Assembly (NCBI GenBank): GCA_018136815.1
Contig: CM030945.1
Location: 1,589,077-1,619,076, forward strand
Source: Isochrysis galbana
Lineage: Eukaryota; Haptophyta; Isochrysidales; Isochrysidaceae
Direction: 5' to 3'
Length of the DNA stretch: 30,000 bases
Part shown: in pieces, positions 8,074 through 17,208 of the stretch
Position numbering within the stretch: position 1 is the stretch's first letter
How the letters are laid out: every line of letters begins with the position of its first letter
The notes under the pieces: generated by a model
What the model saw: only the letters and a program-made list of their open reading frames with translations
Database searches by the model: none
Told to the model about the DNA's origin: nothing
Position numbers and translations under genes: made by a program

Positions 8074-11000
8074 TCAAATGTACTCGCGATAGAGGTCATG
8101 GACCCGATCCGTTGTTGACCACACTGTGGTCCGCTTCTCCGCGCGAAAGTTGGGGACGTTGATGTTATGCCCCATCCACTTGCGCACAACCTCCTTGCGC
8201 CGGTCTGTTAGCAGCGTCTCAATCGTGGTCGCGCACTTCAATTCCGATGTTTCGGGTAGAGGCGGCGGTGGGTGGAAGCCCCAGGTGCAGTTCAAGGGAT
8301 CCTTGTTAGGGTCATATGGTCCGCGCGGTGCATCGAACCAAGGGTGCGCCTTCCGGTCGCAATATCGAATCTGCGCGGGGGCGAGCGAAGTCATGAGGGA
8401 GCCTTTGCACTCAAGCGGTGAGCGCGAGCGGCATGCTTTACTGGGTGGAAGCCTGACCTGCTCCGCGACACCCAGGACGTCGTGGATCATGGCATTGAAC
8501 GCCTTGTTGGCACCAGGCGTCCCCAAACTCTCGCACAATAATTCCAAGCTGCGGGCGTGGACTTTCACCACGAAGGCCGACTGCATCCTAGCAGCACCCA
8601 GCGCCGTGTTTACGGCCGCGTAATCGTCCCCTGGTCGAAGTGTCACCGTCCGATTCGAGGGCGGCGCATCGGTGGCGGGCGCGCCTTGCACGTGCAGGTA
8701 GGCGACATCGACCCGATCTCGTTCGCTCACACGCGCATTCTCGAGAAAGGAGTACTCGCGCATCGGCACATCAGCGTGAACCCACTTCTCCAGATCGTAC
8801 AAGTGGTCAAAGGGGCAGTGAAAGGGCATCGGGTGCACTTCATGCTTCACCCCTGGGAATCGGCAGTCCTCGAGCAGCCACCAATACCGATCGCACCAGC
8901 ACATCATCTTCGGCATGATCACCTTCCGTTTCAAGGCGCGCCCGAGCGCCACCAAGTTGATCACGAGCCTACGCTGTATGGAGTCCAAGAGCAGGTGCTT
9001 GTTCGGGTTGCCCTCGTCCAGGTCGAATACATTGATGCGATTATTGCGCATTGCCTCGGAGAAGGCGCCATGGCCCTCAACCTTGATGGAAGCAGACGAC
9101 TCAGTCAACACGAGCGGCTGTTGCACGTCCACCAACGGGCCAACCAATTGAACGAAGCCTTCGTACTCGATCTCCTTGGGGTGGAGACCAGGCCCCTTGC
9201 GAGAGAAGTATGAATCCGAGTCTACCATCCATAGCTTCTTCTCACGCAGCCGGTTGCGCTTACCCCACGTAAACTCGGGCGTATCACCGAATTGGAACGT
9301 AGTATGGACCGAGATGGGTGAAACGCCCTGCCGTTCCTGGAGTGATTGTGTGAAGAAGGTGTGCCCACTCGCAAATTCCAAGTAGGGGAAGGTGGAGATG
9401 GTGAACGGCATCCTTTCGGCGGGGCAAGCGGCGCCTTCGCATTTGAGCTCCTTGCAGATCACACCCCTCAGCGAGCTCAGGAGGCCCGCGCTCCCTCCTC
9501 TGCGCTCTTCCACGATCCGGTCCATCACTTGCTTCAACAACGCCTTCCTCGCCCCATTGACGCCCGCCGAAGTGTGGTTCGTCCACGCAAGACGATCCGC
9601 GAGGTTGGCCGATTTGGGGTTCATCTTGAGTGTGCGTGCAACGTGCACCACCTCGTTGAAGAATGTCTGGTCGTTGGTCCACCATTGCACGAAGTTGGAG
9701 GACATGCCCGCGAGCTTGGCCAGCTCCTGCTTCATCCGCTGCAGCCAAGCCTCTAGCAAGACTAGCGAGCTCGGCGTGGAGCGAAAAAAGATGATTCCCG
9801 TGTTCATCTCGTTGTGCACACCCCACGCCTGAGGGAGTATCCGGCGCGGGCGCGACTCCCGAGATGAGCTCTCTGGCATGCGCCAGTAGAGTGAGGATTG
9901 TGCGCAGGAAGGTCCGTTGGCCTACTAGAGTGCTGGTCCATGCGTCTAGTATGGGGCAAGAGGAGTGATTAATGCGAGGCTCGCACCTTTTCATCACTCT
10001 CGAGCTGGCTGCCCGTGACATCAGTGGATACGATCACATCGGCAAACGCAAGCAGCATCGAGTCCATCCGCCGTCCCTCGGTCCACGGCCGCGGGTCCCC
10101 AAGCCATACCACATCGAGGTCCGAACAAAGCACGTTGAACCCCGCTTTGATAAATTCGCGAAAGAACCGCACCTGCACCACAAAGGGCACGTCACACGGG
10201 TTTGAAAAAAGGCGAGGAGTGGCCCTGCTCGCCACGCGCCGAGAGGCGCACGAGCGACGACGTATGCAGGGTGCAGGACACTCACCTTGAGTAGGCCCAT
10301 CGTGAGGAAAGCCTTCGGATCCATTCGATAGTACTTCCACTTGGTGGTCACCGCATTGGCCTCACCTGGCGTCTCTGACATCAGCACCGCGGGCAGCCCG
10401 TTGTCCTCGGAGCGCTGGAAGAGTTTGACATCCATGCACGCCACCACGAATGGCATCGAGAGCTTCGTTGTGTGCGTCGCCCAATTCAGCAGCATCTCGT
10501 TAACCGAAGCCCCCCCGAAGACGATGAGGATCGTGTCCCCCGGTTGCCGTACTGAGAGGCGGTTTACCGCAGCCTGGTTGAACCTGAGCGTCGCCTGCTG
10601 CATCCACCTGGGCAACGCTTGGTCGGATGCTGCGGTGGCAGCACTCGCCACGACTAGCGCGGCACCCGTGGTGGCGGCGGCGGGTGCACCCGACGCCGTT
10701 TCCGCCACTCTGTCAGGTCGAGCGAGCGTTTTGAAGTCGCCCGGTGCGCAAGCACGTGATTCGCATGCGGCTCTGCTCTGCTCCGCAGAGAGCGTGTAGT
10801 CGCCGTCGGCACCAAGAGAGATTGGCCACGTCTCCAGCTGAGCCGGTGTTACGGATGCCGCGCGCTCAATGCACCCCGGTGTTGGGAACCGCACGTACCT
10901 CCGCGTGCCGTCCTGTTGCACCAACCAGACAGCTGACCACCTCCTGACAAGGCAGAGCTGCGCAGCGGGAGCAGCCTCACGCATGCCAGCGGCCTCACGC

Positions 11001-11317
11001 ACGCCCGTGGAGCGCGGCGCACCCATCTCGCTCAGAGTGGCACGGAAGCCCTGCACTGCCGAGTCGACGTCCGAGGCCGCCGCCGCCGCCGCCTTCCCAC
11101 TGCCAGCCAAGCTCGCCGCGGCATCGGCCACCGAGAAGGCTGCAGCGCCCAGCTGTCCGACAGCCTCGTCGGCAAGGAGGGCGGCGACGCTCCACATGGC
11201 GCTCGGCTGTTGGTGGCCGTAGGCACTGCTCACCGTCATCGAGTTGCTCCGCGCGAGCAGCCACACGCCCGCTAGGCCGAGCGCCGCCGCCGCCGCCGCA
11301 CGACGAGAGCCGCGCAT
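8074..11317 (-). CDS. GT77-family glycosyltransferase (XEG113/RRA arabinosyltransferase-like), three exons
   Basis: Exons are 10286-11317, 9987-10172 and 8074-9828 on the minus strand. All junctions keep frame and give 990 residues. Introns are GTGAGT...GCAG (113 bp) and GTGCGA...TCAG (158 bp). The protein has a short Arg-flanked hydrophobic N-terminus (about 8-22), as in a type II Golgi enzyme. An Ala-rich stem follows, and then a nucleotide-diphospho-sugar transferase domain: SDLDVVWLGDP with the DxD at 362-364 (exon 2), VHNEMNTGIIFF (410-421), HTTFQFGDTPEFTWGKRNRL (about 581-600), MPKMMCWCDRYWW (711) and HCPFDHLYDLEKW (743). These match plant and algal XEG113-type extensin arabinosyltransferases, which use UDP-arabinofuranose. 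The exact donor and acceptor cannot be told from sequence. The region just upstream of the ATG carries a 62-bp module shared with the EB1-like gene region. Confidence 0.88.
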
Positions 11318-11339
11318 CGCGCCGCACCGCCCGCCGCGC

Positions 11340-11408
11340 CGCTCTCGCTACCGCTTCATGGATAAGCCCCATATCTATGGGGTAAAAGAAATGTTGACTC
11401 TTAGACAT
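11340..11408 (-). promoter_or_regulatory. 62-bp module upstream of the GT77 start codon, shared with 16963-17030
   Basis: Read on the minus strand it runs from ATGTCTAAGAGTCAACATTT through CCCCATAGATATGGGG to CCATGAAGCGGTAGC. The copy at 16963-17030 differs at two positions over about 62 bp. CCCCATA-GA-TATGGGG is a perfect 7-bp inverted repeat. It ends about 30 bp before the GT77 ATG and is out of frame with it, so it is probably 5' UTR or core promoter rather than coding. An alternative is a fragment of a mobile repeat. No function is known. Confidence 0.6.
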
Positions 11409-11623
11409 CTAGAGGTCGCTCCGACTGGGGAAAGTTGCCCCCTGTGATGTCTTCGCGCCGACATGGAGTAGGTTTTTCTGAAAATGGTGAAGGTAGTGAC
11501 TCACAGTGACATTTTTGTGAACATGCACGCGAAACCCGGAGCTTCTTGCACCAGCCCCGCCGCCTCCGGCCGGCTCACAAACAAGTCACAAGCAGCAGCT
11601 CACATCATTCTCATTCTCACTTC

Positions 11624-12311
11624 TAGGGCCTGACAAGAGTTGCCGGCAACTTTCCGAGCAACTTTGGGGTGTTTGAGCGTGCGAGCAACTCACGAGCAAC
11701 TTCAGGGGCTACAGGCAACATTGAGCAACATCGAGCAAGTAACGAGCAATTTTTTACCCCTAGAAGCTAGAAGCTAGATAGAAGAGCACCTTATGAGCAA
11801 TTTCGGAGGGAATTTCTGGCCGCGGTTGCTTGGAGTAGTGAGCTGTGAGCTGGCCACGACGGGCCAGGAGAACGAGCGATCCAGGCGAGCCTGTGGGGGG
11901 GAGAGTGAGTGAGTCAGCAGGTCTGCTCCTGGCAAGCCATAGAGCATGGCAAGAGGATGATGGGCGGTTCCTCGTTCCTCCTGGAGGAGTGGAGAGAGGG
12001 GGGGGGCCGGGGGGCCCGTGCCCCCCCATCCCCCATGGGCGAAATAAGTATAAGCTTAGTTGGACAATGACATAATGACGACCGACGGCCACGCCGACAA
12101 CCGCCGCGCACTGGCGTACCCGTTAGCTAGCGCATTGCGACAACGAAGGGGAGCCAAGGGCGCAATGAGCGAGCAACTTCGAGCAACTTCGAGCAACTTG
12201 GCGAGCAACTTACAAATTAGACTTAGCATCTCTTTTGACCCATGTCGAGCAACTTGTGCGAGCAACTTTGGGGGTCCTAGCGAGCTAGCGAGCAACTCTT
12301 GTCAGGCCCTA
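11624..12311. mobile_element. hAT-type non-autonomous DNA transposon (MITE), 688 bp, with TIRs and 8-bp target duplication
   Basis: The termini are perfect 20-bp inverted repeats: TAGGGCCTGACAAGAGTTGC at 11624-11643 and its complement at 12292-12311. CTCACTTC occurs directly outside both ends (11616-11623 and 12312-12319), as expected for an 8-bp target site duplication. An 8-bp duplication and a TAGGG terminus are hallmarks of the hAT superfamily. Both subterminal regions (about 11655-11750 and 12169-12300) are packed with CGAGCAACTT or one-base variants, about a dozen copies all in plus orientation, resembling hAT transposase-binding arrays. The interior has no transposase. It contains a G-rich stretch and AAGTATAAGCTTAGTTGGAC. 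Confidence 0.9.
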
Positions 12312-12439
12312 CTCACTTCTCACGACCGAACTGATCCTCTACAAGCACCGAATTTGCGCCCCTTCGAAGCTGTACACACTCCCTCTTCTTGCACACCCCA
12401 CACCCCTCTCTTCAGATTCCCACAAGCACACATCATGAA

Positions 12440-12724
12440 TCATGAAACCACTCCACGGACATGGCACGATAGCACATGAACACACGTCGTTTGACAATCG
12501 ATCGGCATACGAAGCCCGGAGCCCGCCAAGGCCGTCACGAGGATTTCCCACGGTCCTGAGGCGCTTTTTGAGATGAAATCCGGCTCGAGGTCCACGCCCT
12601 CTAGGCGGTTGAGGTGTGCCACTATGGCGCTAAGGGCCGCCTCGTCCTTGAACTTGATGTCCCGTTCCGTTGGCGTGAAGGTGATGGTGATTTGCGACAT
12701 TGGGTCGAAATCGAGGGGCTCCAT
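12440..12724 (-). pseudogene. Retroelement ORF1-like fragment, copy 2
   Basis: The minus-strand frame from 12724 reads MEPLDFDPMSQITITFTP, then AIVAHLNRLEGVDLEPDF, ISKSASGPWEI and LVTALAGSGLRMP. It is homologous to residues 57-105 of the 6489-6830 frame but extends past KSAS. Upstream, a shifted frame (MTDAQDIEQETDGAP) also looks coding, so a frameshift near 12720 is likely. Two hairpins with 4-nt loops lie upstream at 12848-12865 (CTGACGC/GCGTCAG) and 12881-12896 (CACCAC/GTGGTG). Probably part of a non-LTR element ORF1; function unknown. Confidence 0.55.
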
Positions 12725-12897
12725 CTGTTTCTTGTTCGATGTCTTGGGCGTCTGTCATCTGAAGGCCGGCGGTGGCGGAGTGGGGGTTAGTCGGGGGTTT
12801 GAGGGCCTCAGAGACCTGGGGAGAGTCCCATGCCCCTTGCTCGTGGTCTGACGCGGGAGCGTCAGGATCGTGGCGCTTTCCACCACTCTTGTGGTGT

Positions 12898-12935
12898 AAA
12901 AAAAAAACTTCTTAATATTCTCACCGCGCGCGCGA
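12898..12935 (+). repeat. A-run plus CTTCTTAA motif (family C-like head)
   Basis: An A10 run is followed by CTTCTTAATATTCTCACCGC and GCGCGCG. The same head, with the variant CTTCTTGATATTCACGCCAC, lies at about 16452-16485. The sister form with CTTCTTAAAAATC occurs at 4343, 5009 and 21787, and a diverged form at 24168. All six are on the plus strand. Confidence 0.6.
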
Positions 12936-13790
12936 CTCTGCTACCTTCTATTGACGGCCGCGCCCGCACCCCTTATCTCTCCCTCTCACTCGCCTTGCGG
13001 CTCGTCCCCTCGTGCTCTACTTAGGGGCTATGTGTTCGGGGTTTCCAGTGGCAGGCGGCGTGCACCGATCCCCGATGGTCGACTCCTCGGCCTTCCCTCG
13101 CGCCATCGGGCGGTCGGTTTCTTTTGGGGTTCTTGTGGCTGTTGTCGCGTGGAGTACCTGGTTTGGGGTTGTGTTGTGCACTAGGCCTTTGGTGATGGGT
13201 CGTGGGAGGTGTGGAGTGTGTCGTTCGGTGGGAGGTTAGGCTAGCTTTTCAGCTATGTCGAGTGCTTGTGCCACCAGGGTTAGGTCTACGTTCATCGCGA
13301 GGGAGAGCCAAACGTATCGAACGGGGGAAAGGATGGAAAGAGAGAGAGACCGAGACCACCACCACACCATCGATCGCGACGAACCACGAGGAGGAGGAGG
13401 AGGAGGAGACAGCCTGCGTGCTTAAGGCTGAGGGGACTCAGCCCTCAAAGGTAGGAGGAGCGGTGGAGAGAACGACAGAGAGAGAGAGGACACGACATAC
13501 ATGAGTGAGTGTCATTGATGGGGAAGGAGGAGGGGCAGTGGAAAGCGGAGGCTTGGCGAGGCGGAGGCGAGGCGAGAGGCAAGGAAGTGGCGAAGGAAGG
13601 AAGGCTGACCGCGTTCGTCGCCGCAGAGGTGAGCCATGCTCACCCCATGGGTCAGAGCGGGGTCGGGCAACGGGCTGTGAGTAAGGCGGGCATGTGCGCA
13701 ATGCGCATGTGTGGGCTTGTGCACGACGCGATGGGCGGCGAGGCGTGGCGAGGGCGTGCTAGGGAGTGAGGGATGTCTTTAAACTGTCGA
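12936..13790. other. Intergenic region with GA-rich low complexity
   Basis: No gene supported. It contains (GAG)n at about 13388-13408, GA-rich tracts at about 13337-13350 and 13480-13492, and G/T-rich sequence. Several short ORFs overlap in different frames and look like composition effects. Confidence 0.5.
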
Positions 13791-14671
13791 ATCAAGCCGA
13801 AGCTTGATCGTGTCAAGTCTCATTCGGGGCACAATCTTGAGAGAGAGAGAGGGGGGAGGGAGGGGAACGCGCTACATGACGACGACGCACGTGACCACCT
13901 CACAAAACTCAATCTACTAACACCACTCAATCAACAAAAGAACTGAGAAACAAACATAAACGCTCGAAACAAACAAAGAAGGAGTAGACAAATGAATTGA
14001 CGAGCGATGTGAAGCCTCGGTGTTCAATGTGTCGAGCGAGCGGCGAACCGTCGAGACAAGCCCTGAAAACAAAATTCGTTCGCACTATCGAGTATCGAAT
14101 CCGCTTTGAGTATAGAGATACTCTGGATTCGACATTGTGGGACTGCTCTGGGCTTGCCTCGGCTGCCCCCGTCGTCGCCCACGGCGACGGAGGGACTGTG
14201 GGTTGGGTCCTAGAGCCCTCTCCGAGGTCTCTCTCAAGAGTTGTCTGCCATTTCGTTCCCCTGGTGTAGCTTGTGCTACACCAGCTTGACTGTTCCCCCC
14301 TTGGGGTTGGTGAGATGTCTGGCCAGGCCTGTGCCTCGTGCTGTCGCACGAGGTCAGTACCGCGGCTTTGTAGGGGCCCAGCCTTGCGGCTTTCCCTATG
14401 GGATGCGGCTCTGAGCCGACTTGTCACAGCTGTCTGAAGGCCTTGAGTGGTTGGAGGGAGTTGGGGGCTGTGGTGGCCATGCTGGGCATGGTGTCCTTGC
14501 TGGTGTATGGCTGTCAGGGGACGGCTCGGGCCGCGCCTCACACGCACCTTGGTCGGTGGGGCGCCCTCTCGAGGGCGCTTCGGGTGCGAGGCGTCGAGCA
14601 TGGGCAGATCGTCCGTCGCGGCGGGTGGGGCGGCGCGCGCTCCATGACCCTATCGTTTTAACGATAGTTGA
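13791..14671 (-). mobile_element. MERA-family element copy (decayed) with hairpin array
   Basis: On the minus strand the hairpin CTATCGTT-TT-AACGATAG (14650-14667) is followed at once by GGGTCATGGAGCGCGCGCC. The same head occurs at 21566 and 24497, and a related one at 21501 (-). After a frameshift the peptide MLDASHPKRPREGAPPTKV continues open to 13927; its SPKRPR-type motif matches the other copies. Perfect hairpins with small loops lie at 13791-13808, 14108-14123 (nested inside 14095-14132), 14261-14284, 14334-14353, 14406-14418, 14477-14491 and 14561-14578. Their sequences are unrelated to each other. The 3' boundary is not certain and no target duplication was found. Confidence 0.65.
14261..14284. 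other. Perfect hairpin, 10-bp stem and 4-nt loop
   Basis: CTGGTGTAGC, loop TTGT, GCTACACCAG. This is the strongest member of the array in the 13.8-14.7 kb MERA copy. The next one, CCTCGTGC-TGTC-GCACGAGG, is at 14334-14353. Neither is followed by a T run, so they are not simple terminators. Confidence 0.85.
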
Positions 14672-14798
14672 GAAAAAAGTTGTTATCCCCACGCACGGCT
14701 AGCCCTTATTTAATTTTAAAATACTGATATATACATAACTATGGACATTTGATCGCTCAATTCGACTGATGCCCCACAATTGACGGAACGACACCTTA
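14672..14798 (+). repeat. Dispersed repeat family B, copy 1
   Basis: It runs from AGTTGTTATCCCCACGCACG through TAATTTTAAAATACTG, ACATAACTATGGACATTTGA and CTGATGCCCCACAATTGACG to GAACGACACCTT. A near-identical AT-rich stretch in the same orientation is at 26441-26565. It abuts the 5' hairpin of the MERA copy directly, so one may have inserted next to or into the other. Confidence 0.85.
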
Positions 14799-15545
14799 CG
14801 ATATGTGATAGGGCCAGGTCAATACTTTTACAAATTTTTTGAAAGTTTGGGGGGCCACTGGAATGCGTCACAAGTTTGGGCCCATTCTTCAAGTGGGCTG
14901 CAAGTTTGGGGGTTGACCCCGGCCAGGTTTTCGCGAAATGTTTTATGTTTTGCAAAATTTGGGCTCGCTCAAAGAAAAAAAATGTGCACGAAATCACGAA
15001 ATTTGAAATTTGGGTGGGAAACCAACGAAATTTGGGCTACGCTCCCGCGAACAGGCGAAAAGGCGAGGCGCGGCGGGGGGGCAGGGGCAGCATTACTCAC
15101 CCCTTTAGCCTTCAGGCATGCCTCATGATCTCATGATGAGGGGGGGATTGATCCTGCCGCACTACTTCTGAAGGCCCAATTGCCTGCCTATGTAGCCGCG
15201 GCGTCTCATGCAGCAATGCAGCAATCAACTCTTGTTGGCTAGCATCCCTAGCCACATAGACCGGACGAGCCATGCACCAACCGCGCACACCCCCATCGCA
15301 GGGGAGGGGCTCCGTTGCCGACGAGGCACGGTCCCTCAGCACTAGGATTAAACAAGGACAGTAGGGAATAAACAGATAAACAGCCCTACTGATAATAGTA
15401 CTACTACTAGAAAGTAGAAGAGTGGCGGGTGCTTCCGATGGCGGCATTAGCGGTGGTGGAGAGGGGGGAGAGGGGGGGGGGGGGGCGGGGGAAGGGAGCT
15501 GCGAGGCAGCGAGCCGGGCGCCGCAAGCAGTCCGGCTGGCGTCCC
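14799..15545. other. Intergenic region 5' of the RPC11 gene
   Basis: At 14830-15045 there is AT-rich sequence with recurring GAAATTTG and AAGTTTGGG motifs, unlike the GC-rich surroundings and possibly an old repeat. No gene is supported. The ATG frames at 15422 and 15429 lead into the RPC11 first exon but are Gly/Arg-rich and are not needed for the conserved protein. The promoter and 5' UTR of RPC11 should lie within about 15350-15545. Confidence 0.5.
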
Positions 15546-16137
15546 ATGTACTTCTGCCCGCACTGCGGCAACATGCTACAGCTGGAGGTGAGCCATATGG
15601 CTAGGACCCGCCTCATTGCTCCCTTCCTCTCACGCTCCTTCCCCCAACCCCGACCCCCTCGCACCTTCCCAACCCTCGAGAACTCCTCTCTGCCTCTCGC
15701 AATCCCGCAGAATATGAGCGGACTGCGCTTCTTCTGCCAGACGTGCCCGTACATCCATCGGCTGGCGGCCAAGGTGCGCGCCGCCGAGCTAAGCCGCTCA
15801 TCATACACGGGTATTAGCAGCGCCATCCTCCTCCCCGCAGGTCGAGTCTGAGGTCTGGCTTGATCGGAAGGGAGTTGACGACGTGCTTGGTGGCACAGAT
15901 GCGTGGAAGAATGCCGATCAGACGGATGGTGAGTTCAGCTTTGACCTTGGTCACACGGTGCCTTACCACCTGTGTTGCTGACTATGTTGAACCCCACTGC
16001 CCCCATTCGCAGCCACGTGCCCACGCTGCAGCCACCACCGAGCGTACTACCAGCAATTGCAAATTCGTTCTGCGGACGAGCCTATGACAACCTTCTACAA
16101 GTGTGTCTCGTGCGGCCATAGATGGCGCGAGGATTGA
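15546..16137 (+). CDS. RPC11: RNA polymerase III subunit RPC11 (POLR3K/RPC10, TFIIS-like), four exons
   Basis: Exons are 15546-15587, 15711-15773, 15841-15928 and 16013-16137, giving 105 residues against about 108 in animals and 110 in yeast. Introns of 67-123 bp have GTGAG or GTGCG donors and CGCAG acceptors. The protein stimulates RNA cleavage by Pol III and is needed for termination and re-initiation. The N-terminal zinc ribbon uses C4, C7, C23 and C26. The linker GVDDVLGGTDAWKNAD is family-typical. The C-terminal ribbon uses C67, C70, C95 and C98, with the hairpin QIRSADEPMTTFYKC carrying the catalytic Asp86-Glu87 pair. The C-terminal CVSCGHRWRED has one residue fewer between the preceding Cys and CGHRW than animal versions. 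The start at 15546 is fixed by alignment to the family's first Met. Confidence 0.95.
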
Positions 16138-16904
16138 GTTGTCAGGTCTTCTCTAACCCGTAAACTCGCGTTCCCGGATGTTATGAACGAGGGCATCGAT
16201 GCGTCCGGTGCCACTTGGAGCTCACATTCAAGGATTGCGCCTTCAGTCTGGTGATTTCTTGGCTGCTGCTATGCTGAGGTGAAATGTAATTGGGGGTGCA
16301 GCTTGCAGATCCAACTTGTCCTCTACATATCAACGGAGGAATGCAGTACTGCTGCTTGGGCGCCGCCTTATAGGGCTCCCGATTCACCTGTCACGACCAC
16401 GTAGCAACGGCCACCGTAGTTGCCCGCCATGGCCAAAGCCATAGTTCATTACAAAACTTCTTGATATTCACGCCACGCGCGCGGCCCTGGGGAATGGGAG
16501 AGAAAGCGCGGAGAAGGGATTGGGCGTGAGCGAGGTCCAAGCACTTCCATCGCGGGCTGCTCGTGGATCGTGGACTCCTGCTTAAAATCTGTACGCAGTA
16601 CGCATTCCGATTCCGAAACAGGGTCTCAATGCTCAATACGAATACGCTTAGATGCACCAGGCCGCTTGTAGGGGTGGGGAGGGGAAGACAAAAACCGAGA
16701 GTCGCTTCTGCGGACTTTTTTGTGTTTCTTGGAAAACTCAACTAAGTTCATACTTTGTTGCGATGGACGATGGAGCGTGCCGGCTTGCGGCTCGACTCCC
16801 CTCTGCCTCTGCTCCGGGCCAAGGTATGTCGGCCGCGCTCTCTACATGAGAAGGCTTTCATGCAGTTTGAGCACCTTCTAGAAACCAACGTGTACGATAT
16901 TATA
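16138..16904. other. Intergenic region between RPC11 and the EB1-like gene
   Basis: No gene supported. Bases 16452-16485 hold the CTTCTTGATATTCACGCCAC head seen at 12898. Bases 16733-16755 contain AACTAAGTTCATACTTTG, an inverted version of the AAGTATAAACTTAGTT motif at 7872. The open frame 16755-17042 (95 codons) ends inside the shared module, has no family resemblance, and is not called as a gene. Confidence 0.5.
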
Positions 16905-17030
16905 GTGCCCAATAGATATGGGGCCGATCCAAGAAGCAAGAAGCTCGTGCCTCTACATCGATGTATGTCTAAGGGTCAACATTTCTTTTACCCCATAGAA
17001 ATGGGGCTTATCCATGAAGCGGTAGCCTCT
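16905..17030 (+). repeat. Tandem pair of the CCCATAGA-ATGGGG module, 5' of the EB1-like gene
   Basis: The second unit (16963-17030) is the near-identical partner of 11340-11408 and contains CCCCATAGAAATGGGG. About 80 bp upstream, 16910-16938 reads CCCAATAGATATGGGGCCGA then TCCAAGAAGC, a diverged copy of the unit's 3' half (CCCCATAGAAATGGGGCTTA then TCCATGAAGC). The pair ends about 180 bp before the start of the EB1-like gene. Confidence 0.65.
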
Positions 17031-17208
17031 ACTCAAGAGTAGAGTATAACGAAGTACTTGACAGAGTCCCCCCCCGATCTCTCTCTCCCGGTCCTCTCCG
17101 CCCCTCCCTCCTCCCTCCCTCTCTCCCCTTTCCCCCTTCTCGCTTCTCCCTCCCCGCTCCCTTTCCCTCCCCTTCCCTCCCCTTCCCCTTCCCCTCCCCT
17201 TCTCCTCC

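Noticed and set aside
10995..11408. 137-codon minus-strand ORF starting in the shared module
   Set aside because: It overlaps GT77 exon 1 in a different frame; the GT77 frame is supported by domains and splice phases.
14261..14353. Hairpins as bacterial-type terminators or a CRISPR array
   Set aside because: The hairpins are not followed by T runs, are not repeats of one another, have no regular spacers, and the genome is eukaryotic.
13927..14601. 224-codon minus-strand ORF as a host gene
   Set aside because: Its N-terminus is the MERA-family motif after a frameshift and the rest is hairpin-rich element DNA, so it is reported as a mobile element copy.
16755..17042. 95-codon ORF ending in the shared 62-bp module
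   Set aside because: The matching module before the GT77 gene is out of frame with that gene, and no family resemblance was seen. Treated as repeat or regulatory DNA.
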